NCBI GenBank assembly: GCA_023381945.1
Contig: JAMCQY010000231.1
Coordinates: 1-9,120, forward strand
DNA: 9,120 bases
Source of the DNA: Deltaproteobacteria bacterium
GTDB lineage: Bacteria > Desulfobacterota > Desulfobaccia > Desulfobaccales > 0-14-0-80-60-11
Reading direction: 5' to 3'
Shown here one piece after another: positions 1 through 8,577 of the stretch. Both the position numbers and the translations under genes were made by a program. Position 1 is the stretch's first letter. The number at the start of each line of letters is the position of its first letter. The notes under the pieces are model-generated. The model worked only from the letters and a program-made list of their open reading frames with translations, was not told the DNA's origin and did no database searches.

Positions 1-196
1 CGCGTTGCCCGTCACCGGTGACGATGCCGCAGGACTCCTGACCCCGGTGCTGCAAGGCGTAAAGGCCAAAGTACGTCAGCCGCGCCGCCTCAGGATGGCC
101 ATAGATGCCGAAGACGCCGCAATGCTCCCGGGGCTTGTCATCATCCTGATGGATGAGGACGTTTTCCGTTTTCTGTTTTCTGTTTTCTGTTTCCAC
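1..196 (-). CDS. purF: Amidophosphoribosyltransferase, N-terminal part (cut by window edge)
   Basis: PurF catalyses the first committed step of purine synthesis, making phosphoribosylamine from PRPP and glutamine in the cytoplasm. The visible 65 codons hold the start of the class II (Ntn) glutaminase domain: after a leader the protein reads [20 protein letters not shown], then [12 protein letters not shown], both hallmark PurF stretches. The catalytic nucleophile should be Cys26, freed when the preceding residues are cleaved off, as in the Bacillus-type enzyme, whose propeptide is about 11 residues. Here the leader is 25 residues and rich in Lys, Asn, Glu and Asp. I chose the GTG at 194-196 because it is the only ATG, GTG or TTG codon in frame between the upstream TGA and the Cys, and AAGGG lies six bases before it. 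A 7-bp tandem repeat lies inside the leader. The family call is firm; the exact start is less so. The rest of the gene lies beyond base 1. Confidence 0.9.
   Translation of the reverse strand, partial: METENRKQKTENVLIHQDDDKPREHCGVFGIYGHPEAARLTYFGLYALQHRGQESCGIVTGDGQR
161..188. repeat. Heptanucleotide tandem repeat in the 5' end of purF
   Basis: Four head-to-tail 7-base units read GTTTTCC then three times GTTTTCT on the plus strand, followed by a partial fifth unit. On the coding strand this gives the Lys/Asn/Glu-rich start of the PurF leader. Seven is not a multiple of three, so gain or loss of a unit would shift the reading frame between the GTG start and the catalytic Cys. Confidence 0.85.
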
Positions 197-233
197 TTTA
201 AACCCTTGCCCAAAAGGCCAGAGGTTTTGGAAC

Positions 234-283
234 CGCCTGTTTCAGCAGGCGCAAAAAATGGTAGCACAAGCGTTCCGCCTGTG
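234..283. repeat. Two GC-rich small palindromes of an interspersed repeat
   Basis: Positions 234-239 (CGCCTG) pair with 246-251 (CAGGCG) around a six-base loop. Positions 265-272 (CACAAGCG) pair with 276-283 (CGCCTGTG) with one mismatch around a three-base loop. The core CAGGCG/CGCCTG recurs at 2952-2966 and, shortened, at 6772-6790, so these look like copies of a REP-like intergenic repeat. They sit just upstream of purF. Confidence 0.6.
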
Positions 284-331
284 CCGGTAGAGGTCATAGC
301 TATCTTTGGCAGCCATTATCATTATCTGCCT

Positions 332-362
332 GTTATATTTTCTAGATAAGCTATTTCTCCAA
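332..362 (-). promoter_or_regulatory. Candidate purF promoter (weak)
   Basis: On the minus strand TATAAC at 337-332 matches five of six bases of the sigma-70 -10 box. TTGGAG at 362-357 matches only three bases of the -35 box and the spacing is a long 19 bases. It lies in the AT-rich gap between the upstream gene's stop (401) and the purF start (196), where a promoter would be expected. Nothing else in the 204-base gap (197-400) is recognisable apart from the two palindromes. Confidence 0.25.
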
Positions 363-400
363 TAAAGTCGATAATAATTGTTTGCCTCAACCGGTTAAAT

Positions 401-1912
401 TCAACGGGGCTGTCCTACCCTCGCCCGCTCAAGCAGGACATAGTCCAGCAGGTCCCGGGCAAACAGGGAATATATCCGCAGGCGCTCCAGGTAAAGTTCG
501 GCATTGAGGTACTGTAGGCGCAAAAAATCGCCGTCCGGCGCGAAGTGCGGCTTTATACCGGAAAAAAAGAAGCCGTTTTCCTCAGCCAGATCACTGAGAA
601 ATGGAGTGCCTCCCTGGGCCAGCGGCAGATCGAGGCCAATGACCGCGGCTCCGGCGAGTTTGCTGAGATCCTGCCAACCCTGGTAACATTCCGCCATGGT
701 ATCGAAGCCGATACGATTGACCTGGATAGTGCCGACGCCGGTTGCCTTGTCATAATGAACCGCCACCTTGCCAAAACCGGTGGGGCCGCTGGGCTCCAAG
801 AAGTCTACTGAGATACCCAAATTTGCATAGATTTTGGCCATTATTCCGCGATGCCGGGACGGGGCGCAGACCCGCACCGGACCTGGCGGTTGCAGGTATT
901 TGAAGTACAGAACCATGCTTTCCCGCTGTGCGGCGGCCTCTCGCAATAGCCCGGGATGGAGGCTGTCGACTCTTTTAAATTGCGCCTGCCAGTCGAGAAG
1001 TTTAATGGCACAGGCCCGCAGGTTACGGTTTTCGCTGGCCTCCTGGCTATAGGTGTGGACGGTGACCGCCTCGCCGTAAAGGCCGGTGAGACCGAGACGG
1101 CCGATCTCCTCCTGCAGCCGGTCTCCCATCAGTTTCCGCAAGCCGTGGCGGCGGTGGTTTGGCGCCACCGCCAATTGTCCCAATTCGGCCAACGGCCCCA
1201 AGTCCGGACGCTCGATGCCGGCATGTCCCACGATCTCGCCGGTATCGGCGACGGCCACCACGCCGACGTGACGGCCGCTTTCCAGGTCGTGGTCGAGCCG
1301 GTCAGGATAATAAAAATCTTCGTTGGAATAGGAATATCCGTAAACCCGGTACATTAACTGCGCCACACGGGGGCCGTCTCCCGGCCGCAACAGGCGGATG
1401 GTGTATTCCGGCGCTCTCAGGACACAGGCTGCGTCTTGATGATTGGCAGCCCGGGCCGGAGGCGCATCCAGGCGGCAGACCCCGGCGAGGTACTTGGTGA
1501 GGCGCAGTTCATTACCCTCCAGCCCGTGGTTAAGCCAGCGCACCTCGTCAGCGCAATGATTGATCAGGTCCAGGCCGTAGCCGTGTGTGCTGACCGGTTC
1601 GGGGGATTCTGCATCTGATTGCGGCGCGGCGGCGTCCGTTCCCTGATCGAAGGGCAGGCCATGGTCGCGCAGCGACAGGTTCAGGGTTGCCGGGGTCAAT
1701 TCCGCGGTCAGGCTGTACGTTGCGGCGTCGTCGGCGTCAAAGTCGTTCTCGATGCAAAGCTGGCAGGCCTCCCAAACGCCCTGGGCCAGCGACCGCGCCT
1801 CTTCTTCAAGGAGGCCAGCCAACCCCGCCAGGCCGCGCACATAGTCTTGCACCAGGCTCAGCAGCCTGGCATCGGCGGGCAGCTTCAGTTCAGTGCGGAT
1901 GGCGTCGGGCAT
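401..1912 (-). CDS. RsbW-like ATPase domain fused to GNAT acetyltransferase
   Basis: This 503-residue protein has three parts. Residues 1-143 resemble the HATPase_c domain of RsbW/SpoIIAB anti-sigma kinases: LRDHGLPFD (81-89) matches the DxGxPFD box and HGYGLDLI (110-117) the GxGL box. The N-box equivalent WEACQLCIENDF (47-58) lacks the usual Asn (Leu52 takes its place), so ATP or Mg binding is uncertain. Residues about 169-315 look like a GNAT acetyl-CoA domain with the beta4-alpha3 segment LGQLAVAPNHRRHG (244-257); the final Gly/Ala of the RxxGxG/A motif is replaced by Arg259. Residues about 335-503 are unassigned and may be a degenerate second GNAT-like fold. There is no signal peptide or membrane segment, so it should act in the cytoplasm, perhaps as a regulatory acetyltransferase; the substrate cannot be read from sequence. 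The ATG at 1912 begins right at the ATPase fold but has no clear Shine-Dalgarno. The upstream side is a repeat element and gene remnants, so it may be monocistronic. Confidence 0.85.
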   Translation of the reverse strand: MPDAIRTELKLPADARLLSLVQDYVRGLAGLAGLLEEEARSLAQGVWEACQLCIENDFDADDAATYSLTAELTPATLNLSLRDHGLPFDQGTDAAAPQSDAESPEPVSTHGYGLDLINHCADEVRWLNHGLEGNELRLTKYLAGVCRLDAPPARAANHQDAACVLRAPEYTIRLLRPGDGPRVAQLMYRVYGYSYSNEDFYYPDRLDHDLESGRHVGVVAVADTGEIVGHAGIERPDLGPLAELGQLAVAPNHRRHGLRKLMGDRLQEEIGRLGLTGLYGEAVTVHTYSQEASENRNLRACAIKLLDWQAQFKRVDSLHPGLLREAAAQRESMVLYFKYLQPPGPVRVCAPSRHRGIMAKIYANLGISVDFLEPSGPTGFGKVAVHYDKATGVGTIQVNRIGFDTMAECYQGWQDLSKLAGAAVIGLDLPLAQGGTPFLSDLAEENGFFFSGIKPHFAPDGDFLRLQYLNAELYLERLRIYSLFARDLLDYVLLERARVGQPR

Positions 1913-1973
1913 GGGAATTTTTACGAAACCTCAAATTCGAGAAAAATAAAAGTAGCGCAGATTTCGCCTGTGC

Positions 1974-1986
1974 TTGATTGAATCAA
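1974..1986. promoter_or_regulatory. Perfect 13-bp palindrome upstream of the ATPase-GNAT gene
   Basis: TTGATT and AATCAA face each other around a single G, about 60 bases upstream of the start at 1912. The size and position would suit an operator, but it also abuts the inverted-repeat element at 1990 and could be part of its old target. No convincing -35/-10 pair was found in the AT-rich stretch 1913-1973. Confidence 0.3.
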
Positions 1987-1989
1987 TTT

Positions 1990-2053
1990 TTTGTAGGGGC
2001 GGACCCATGTGTCCGCCCTTTTTAGGGCGCATACGCAGGTGCGCCCCTACAAA
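1990..2053. repeat. MITE-like inverted-repeat element, 64 bp, two internal hairpins
   Basis: The ends are exact 12-bp inverted repeats, TTTGTAGGGGCG (1990-2001) and its complement (2042-2053). Inside are two hairpins: 1997-2004 with 2011-2018 (8-bp stem, six-base loop) and 2025-2031 with 2040-2046 (7-bp stem, eight-base loop). GTAGGGGC...GCCCCTAC palindromic elements of this kind are, from general knowledge, common intergenic repeats in many bacteria. It has no coding capacity and no clear target-site duplication. It begins four bases after the stop codon of the nucleotidyltransferase remnant. Confidence 0.75.
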
Positions 2054-2056
2054 TCC

Positions 2057-2206
2057 TTATGCTGGATGTTCATACAAGACTTTGCCACGATCCAAAGCTT
2101 CCCGAATCAAGGGGTCGCCTTCGCGATAGCGCCGCTCGGTGTCATTCTGGCGCCGGGCCAGCAGATCGATGGGAAAGCGGGGGTTGGTCCGGTTCAAGCC
2201 ACATTT
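2057..2206 (-). pseudogene. C-terminal remnant of a MNT-type nucleotidyltransferase
   Basis: The minus-strand frame ending in TAA at 2059-2057 reads ...NPRFPIDLLARRQND and then EGDPLIREALDRGKVLYEHPA. The pattern P-[IV]-D-L-L followed by GDPLIRE and RGKVLYE is typical of the C-terminal end of small nucleotidyltransferase-domain proteins, often paired with a HEPN protein as toxin-antitoxin modules. Only about 49 residues remain. Two stop codons (2212-2207) precede the fragment, and the catalytic GSxxxG...DxD part is absent, so it cannot be functional. It is the leftover of a gene cut off at the transposase junction; no HEPN partner is visible nearby. Confidence 0.7.
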
Positions 2207-2209
2207 CTA

Positions 2210-2662
2210 TTAAGGTGCCGAAGGTCGCTCCCTCCACTGCTTAAGAAAGCGTAGATAGGAAGACTCGCTAAGATTATCCGACACCCCCTGGTTTCGCATC
2301 AGCTTCCGACCTTCCCTAACCACTCTGGCCAGCGGCGCCTGTTGGTTATTCCGGAACGATGATAGCAAGCATTGGGCCTGTGCTTGGCTAACGGTCGTGC
2401 TGATCCCCTTACAGAGCCGGCGTTTTACTCGCCAGTGCTCCCCCCAACGGGGTTCCAATTCCAGGAGGTTACCGGTTTCAAAAATCTTCTTTTTCCAGCG
2501 TTCTATAGTTGCACGGCTAACATAACCAAGGATGGCATAAAGTTCTGGATAACCTCTGAGATTGTAAATGGTCAGGAAATCCTTTTGGGCCTCGCATTTT
2601 CGGCCCCGCGGAGTCCGGGCCACTGATTGACGATACAATCTAACAAGGTCGGCTCGCGCCAA
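2210..2662 (-). pseudogene. Mu-type transposase, truncated N-terminal fragment
   Basis: The 150-codon frame resembles the N-terminal DNA-binding part of Mu-like DDE transposases. It has the segment KYSEKARQIALARADLVRLY (starting before the nominal TTG start), a helix-turn-helix-like stretch YAILGYVSRATIERWKKKI, and the segment SSYLRFLKQWRE that in full-length relatives leads into the catalytic rve domain. Translation stops at TAA (2212-2210) a few residues later, so the DDE domain that cuts and joins DNA is missing and the enzyme is inactive. The same frame is open upstream to a TGA at 2770-2768, giving about 35 further residues that look related. The only usual start codon in that extension is the TTG at 2662, with no good ribosome site. 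The break is followed four bases later by the remnant of an unrelated gene, which points to a deletion. The family call rests on motif memory, not a search. Confidence 0.7.
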
Positions 2663-2767
2663 AGCTATTTGTCGTGCCTTCTCGGAGTATTTCGATTTTC
2701 CCCTCGGTTCAGACTTAGGCTTAGCCTGAATTATTTTTTCAACTGGTTTAGAAGGGGGTTGCCTACC

Positions 2768-2857
2768 TCATTTCGCAAAAAGAAATTCCAAAACATCCAC
2801 CGCCTTTTGCTGAATCTCGGGTGGCAAATCCTTAAATAATTCCTCAAGACTGGTCAT
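2768..2857 (-). CDS. 29-residue ORF resembling the start of a DUF2281-type antitoxin
   Basis: It reads MTSLEELFKDLPPEIQQKAV and ends VLEFLFAK before TGA. The LPPE-[IV]-x...V-x-F-[LV]-x-FL pattern is that of the N-terminal helix of DUF2281-like small proteins, often antitoxin-like and usually about 65-80 residues long, so this one is truncated. GGAGA lies five bases before the ATG at 2857, a good ribosome site; an in-frame ATG at 2875 has none. The frame continues past the TGA directly into the transposase fragment, so the two may be halves of one decayed gene, or an antitoxin gene cut by an insertion. It could still be translated as a short peptide. Upstream to the carB stop (2858-2979) I see only AT-rich sequence and one small repeat. 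Confidence 0.4.
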   Translation of the reverse strand: MTSLEELFKDLPPEIQQKAVDVLEFLFAK

Positions 2858-2950
2858 TTCTTCTCCCAGCACCATTTGAGAAATTTCAAAAAACTTTCTA
2901 ATTAAGCAATCTATTATCCTGTGAATTGCAGAATTATGTATTGACTAAAC

Positions 2951-2974
2951 GCAGGCGAGACGCCTGTGCCACCA
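2951..2974. repeat. REP-like palindrome downstream of carB
   Basis: CAGGCG (2952-2957) and CGCCTG (2961-2966) form a short hairpin with loop AGA, within GCAGGCGAGACGCCTGTGCC. It starts to the left of the carB stop codon (2982-2980), so it is in the 3' region of the carB transcript. There is no T-run behind it on the minus strand, so I do not call it an intrinsic terminator. It shares its core with the copies near 234-283 and 6771-6790. Confidence 0.6.
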
Positions 2975-2979
2975 CGCCT

Positions 2980-6255
<3,276 letters not shown>

Positions 6256-6278
6256 AATATCTCGAATTCTTTATCTTT

Positions 6279-6362
6279 TTACGTTGCCTGGGTGATGAAG
6301 GCAAACCGAGACGGCGCCCGCCGCCGCTGTCGGCTGCGGGCTGCCGCCTGGATGATCTTCAT
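6279..6362 (-). CDS. Possible arginine-rich leader peptide upstream of carB (27 aa)
   Basis: An ATG at 6362 opens 27 codons ending in TAA at 6281-6279, 23 bases before the carB start. The peptide is MKIIQAAARSRQRRRAPSRF and then AFITQAT. Six of its 27 residues are Arg, including three CGG codons in a row, and the Arg-rich part overlaps the GC-rich hairpin at 6316-6341. Carbamoyl phosphate feeds arginine synthesis, so a leader peptide sensing arginine would make sense, but this is inference. There is no visible Shine-Dalgarno, and Arg-rich reading can arise by chance in GC-rich DNA. Confidence 0.2.
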   Translation of the reverse strand: MKIIQAAARSRQRRRAPSRFAFITQAT

Positions 6363-6477
6363 ACAATAATTTTATTCTTTTGAGAGCTGTTAAGCCAGCA
6401 GTTTTTCCTGCCTAGCCTGCCGTCACGCTCCCGGGCAGCAGGGCCGTATACCACCTAAACGCCCCCGCCTGCTTTCA

Positions 6478-6500
6478 AGAACAGCCGGGGCGGCTGTTCT
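6478..6500 (-). terminator. Strong hairpin downstream of the hic genes; possible terminator
   Basis: AGAACAGCCG (6478-6487) and CGGCTGTTCT (6491-6500) are perfect 10-base complements with a three-base loop. The hairpin lies 13 bases past the stop of the second hicB (6514), where a terminator would be expected. After the stem the minus strand reads TGAAAGC, with no T-run, so termination is uncertain and an RNA-stabilising 3' hairpin is as likely. Confidence 0.45.
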
Positions 6501-6513
6501 CCATCACGCAGAA

Positions 6514-6726
6514 CTAGGCTAATCCTTCTTTTTTGGCGGTTTCCACCACCTGGGCCATCACTTTTTCTAAATATAGCCGGATGCCTTCCTTCAAATTATT
6601 AATGGTCTCATCAATAGTGGCGCCTTTGCTGACACAGCCGGGTATGCTGGGGACAGAGGCGGTGTAGCCGCCTTCATCATTGGGTTCCAAGATGACTTCC
6701 AGTTCCGCTTTCTCTTTCTGCTCCAT
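6514..6726 (-). CDS. HicB-family antitoxin-like protein (second copy, no own toxin)
   Basis: HicB proteins bind and neutralise the HicA mRNA interferase. This 70-residue protein has the family core VILEPNDEGGYTASVPSIPG followed by CVSKGATIDE and a C-terminal helix LKEGIRLYLEKVM. It lacks the extra helix-turn-helix or ribbon-helix-helix domain seen in longer HicB proteins such as that of E. coli. It is identical to the other HicB here at about 30 of 47 aligned positions, so the two are probably duplicates. An upstream in-frame ATG exists (6780), but the start at 6726 is preferred because AGGAGG lies five bases before it and the extra residues would be encoded partly by the intergenic repeat. 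It follows hicA by 71 bases, and no second hicA follows it. Confidence 0.85.
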   Translation of the reverse strand: MEQKEKAELEVILEPNDEGGYTASVPSIPGCVSKGATIDETINNLKEGIRLYLEKVMAQVVETAKKEGLA

Positions 6727-6731
6727 GGTAA

Positions 6732-6737
6732 CCTCCT
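6732..6737 (-). promoter_or_regulatory. Consensus ribosome binding site fixing the second hicB start
   Basis: AGGAGG on the minus strand, five bases before the ATG at 6726. This is the best Shine-Dalgarno in the window and argues against the longer 88-codon reading from 6780. It implies that the second antitoxin is made independently of hicA translation. Confidence 0.8.
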
Positions 6738-6770
6738 GGTGTTGGATTGGATTAATGGTAAATCTTGATG

Positions 6771-6790
6771 GCGCAGGCATTTCGCCTGCG
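6771..6790. repeat. REP-like palindrome between hicA and the second hicB
   Basis: CGCAGGC (6772-6778) pairs with GCCTGCG (6784-6790) around the loop ATTTC. The sequence resembles the copies at 2951-2974 and 234-251. It starts seven bases beyond the hicA stop codon, which could allow it to act as a processing or stability element between the two cistrons. Confidence 0.6.
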
Positions 6791-6797
6791 ATGGTCT

Positions 6798-7025
6798 TCA
6801 GATAAAAGTTAAAAGCTCTTCCATTGTCATACCGGCTTGCTTAACGATTTTTGCCAGAGTTGACCGCTTTACCGGCCGATGCGCCGGCACCGTGAGCTTG
6901 CGTAATTTTCCTTCAGATAAACGGCTCAGCCGGATATGACTTCCTTTCTGGCGGTCAACACGCCATCCGGCGCGTTGCAAAGCGGAAATAATAACACTAT
7001 AGGACAAACTGGGAACCAGGGTCAT
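6798..7025 (-). CDS. hicA: HicA-family mRNA interferase toxin
   Basis: HicA is a small ribonuclease with a double-stranded-RNA-binding-like fold that cleaves mRNA and is blocked by HicB. The 75 residues show the family pattern: SYSVIISALQRAGWRVDRQK, then GSHIRLSR with the catalytic His (His30), then KLTVPAHRPVKRSTLAKIVK and a final helix QAGMTMEELLTFI. Length and key residues are normal, so it should be active. Its ATG (7025-7023) overlaps the stop of the upstream hicB by four bases (ATGA), which suggests translational coupling with antitoxin made first. Antitoxin-before-toxin order is the less common layout for hic loci but is well known. Confidence 0.92.
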   Translation of the reverse strand: MTLVPSLSYSVIISALQRAGWRVDRQKGSHIRLSRLSEGKLRKLTVPAHRPVKRSTLAKIVKQAGMTMEELLTFI

Positions 7026-7222
7026 ACGACCAGTTCCACCATCTGCGCCTTTTCCGGCAGAACTAATGGTTCTCCTTCCTCCAGGTATAAATCAATTGCT
7101 TCCCGGATATTATCCAGGGCCTCTTCCCTCGTGTCTCCTTCACTGATACATCCCGGCAAAGAGGGAACGTAGGCGGTATAGCCGCCTTCGTCGCTGGGTT
7201 CTAAGATGACTTTGAGTTTCAT
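7022..7222 (-). CDS. hicB: HicB-family antitoxin
   Basis: This is the cognate partner of the adjacent HicA. The 66 residues hold the single HicB core: MKLKVILEPSDEGGYTAYVP, then SLPGCISEGDTREEALDNIR and a helix EAIDLYLEEGEP. There is no separate DNA-binding domain, so autoregulation by HicB alone is not evident. I start at the ATG at 7222, with GAGG nine bases upstream; the longer TTG reading from 7237 would run through that site. Its last codons overlap hicA. Only 30 bases separate it from the stop of the dehydrogenase gene; they are AT-rich, so an own promoter there or in the end of the dehydrogenase is possible, as is read-through. Confidence 0.9.
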   Translation of the reverse strand: MKLKVILEPSDEGGYTAYVPSLPGCISEGDTREEALDNIREAIDLYLEEGEPLVLPEKAQMVELVV

Positions 7223-7252
7223 CGCATAATACCTCAATTAAAATAAATTTCT

Positions 7253-8500
7253 TTAGTCATATTTCACCATCTTCCCGTGAACCACCCGATAAACCACTCC
7301 CGCCTTATCATCCGAAATGAAAATCACACCGTCGTACGTGATCAGGATATCCGCGGGGCGGCCCAAGGCGCCGTCAGGCGTCAGCCAGCCGGTAATGAAA
7401 TCCTCTTCCCCCTGGTAGTTGCCCTGCTCGTCCAACTTATAGCGCACCACTTTGTAACCCGTGGGCACCGCGCGGTTCCAGGAGCCATGATAGGCCACCA
7501 GCAGGTTAAAACGGTACTCCTTGGGCCACTCCTCCGGGAAAAAGGCCAGCCCCAGCGGCGCGCTATGCGCCGGGATGTCAATATACGAAGGCACGGTGGA
7601 CTTGCAGAAATCCTGTTTGGCGCCTTCGGGGTCGAATTCATCATCATGTTTCCGTTTGCCGTAACAGTACGGCCAGCCGTAATTCTGCCCTTCCAGGACA
7701 ATATTGATCTCATCCGGCGGCAAATCTTCGCCCAGGAAATCCCGGCCCATCTCGGTGGCCCAAACATGGCCGGTCACCGGGTGCGAAGCCATGAACACGG
7801 AGTTGCGCAGCCCCGAGGCGAAGGTCTTGAGATGGCTGCCGTCAGGCTCGGCGACCAGGATGGAGGCATAGCGCCAGTCTTTCTCCACGCAGGTGTCGCA
7901 GCTTGACCCCACCGAGATCAACAGCCGCGGCCGGGGAGGAGGTGACCTAAAGTGCAGGGTACGGGTGAAATGGCGTCCGCCCTTGGGCAGATCGATGATT
8001 TTTTGCTTATTGGTGGCCGTCAATTTTTCCGGATCATAATCATAGACCGCTACTTCCGTGGTTTCGGCCACATAGAGCTTCGGCTCGGTCCCAGGCCCGA
8101 AGGCCAGTCCATGTGGCCTTTTCAGACCCTTAAGCACCGTGACGGCCTCAGAGGCCACTCCCTTGCCCTGGCGATCCGGCAAGGCCACTACTTTCCCTTG
8201 GCCAGTGAGGCTGACCAGCAGGTTGCCATTAGGGTCCAGGCACAGGACCCGGGGGTTACCCAGGTTTCTGGCAAAAATGGAGAGGGTAAAACCCGGTGGC
8301 AGTTTCAGCGGGGCAGTAAGTGCTGTCTGCGGGGTGGGGGAGGGGGGAGGCGCAGTTTCCACCAGTTCTGAAATATCTCTAGGTGGAGCCTTGAAAGCGG
8401 GGCCGGCGCCGCGCAGGTATTCATAATAGAAAATTCCAACCCAAGCGAGCCCGGCGGCCGCCACGAGGATGGAGATGACGATGCTAACGGTTTTTTTCAT
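7253..8500 (-). CDS. Membrane-anchored PQQ-dependent sugar/sorbosone dehydrogenase-like protein
   Basis: The 415-residue product begins with a Lys-rich stub and a hydrophobic segment (about 5-26), a signal anchor that places the rest outside the inner membrane. A Pro-rich linker (about 50-63) leads into a six-bladed beta-propeller of the soluble glucose/sorbosone dehydrogenase family. Supporting motifs are RPHGLAFGPG (His130, the likely equivalent of the catalytic His), VGSSCDTCVEKDW with a CxxC pair (201/204), GLRNSVF, EINIVLEGQNYGWPYCYG, AYHGSWNR and GRPADI. These proteins oxidise sugars or aldehydes with PQQ and Ca2+, but many members have no known substrate. The ATG at 8500 has GGGG six bases upstream; a TTG two codons earlier would add only Met-Lys. 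The gene is isolated by the carA terminator upstream and followed closely by the hic genes. No PQQ biosynthesis gene is in view, so cofactor use is uncertain. Confidence 0.88.
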   Translation of the reverse strand: MKKTVSIVISILVAAAGLAWVGIFYYEYLRGAGPAFKAPPRDISELVETAPPPSPTPQTALTAPLKLPPGFTLSIFARNLGNPRVLCLDPNGNLLVSLTGQGKVVALPDRQGKGVASEAVTVLKGLKRPHGLAFGPGTEPKLYVAETTEVAVYDYDPEKLTATNKQKIIDLPKGGRHFTRTLHFRSPPPRPRLLISVGSSCDTCVEKDWRYASILVAEPDGSHLKTFASGLRNSVFMASHPVTGHVWATEMGRDFLGEDLPPDEINIVLEGQNYGWPYCYGKRKHDDEFDPEGAKQDFCKSTVPSYIDIPAHSAPLGLAFFPEEWPKEYRFNLLVAYHGSWNRAVPTGYKVVRYKLDEQGNYQGEEDFITGWLTPDGALGRPADILITYDGVIFISDDKAGVVYRVVHGKMVKYD

Positions 8501-8539
8501 CTTCAACCCCAGGCTCGGCGTGCAGGAGGCACGTGAGTA

Positions 8540-8567
8540 TAAAAAGGGCGGCCACGCGGGCCGCCCC
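8540..8567 (-). terminator. Rho-independent terminator of carA
   Basis: On the minus strand GGGCGGCC and GGCCGCCC (8566-8559 and 8553-8546) form a perfect 8-bp GC stem with a five-base loop, directly followed by TTTTTAT (8545-8539). It begins 11 bases after the carA stop codon. This is a textbook intrinsic terminator and separates carA from all genes to its left. Confidence 0.92.
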
Positions 8568-8577
8568 GAAAACCAGT

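Larger units (their letters stand above)
6256..6513 (-). promoter_or_regulatory. carB leader region with several dyads
   Basis: This 258-base gap precedes carB. On the minus strand TTAACA (a near-match to a -35 box) is followed 17 bases later only by a poor -10, in an AT-rich stretch around 6355-6395. Dyads: 6316-6321 with 6336-6341, extended inward by 6323-6326 with 6331-6334 after one mismatch (GC-rich, four-base loop); and 6407-6411 plus 6418-6421 pairing with 6438-6442 plus 6434-6437. Neither is followed by a T-run. No known riboswitch class was recognised. Some control of carB transcription or translation is likely here, but the mechanism is not visible. Confidence 0.35.

Noticed and set aside
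76..297. 73-codon minus-strand frame with an ATG at 297
   Set aside because: It runs through the small palindromes and the heptamer repeat in a frame different from purF and shows no protein-like pattern.
5..349. 114-codon plus-strand frame
   Set aside because: It overlaps the purF coding strand and the repeats in antisense, with no recognisable domain.
1997..2023. Plus-strand hairpin followed by TTTTT, terminator-shaped
   Set aside because: No plus-strand gene ends here and the hairpin is part of the inverted-repeat element, so a dedicated terminator is unlikely.
6256..6513. Riboswitch upstream of carB
   Set aside because: The dyads do not match any riboswitch core that I know, and no terminator-like T-run follows.
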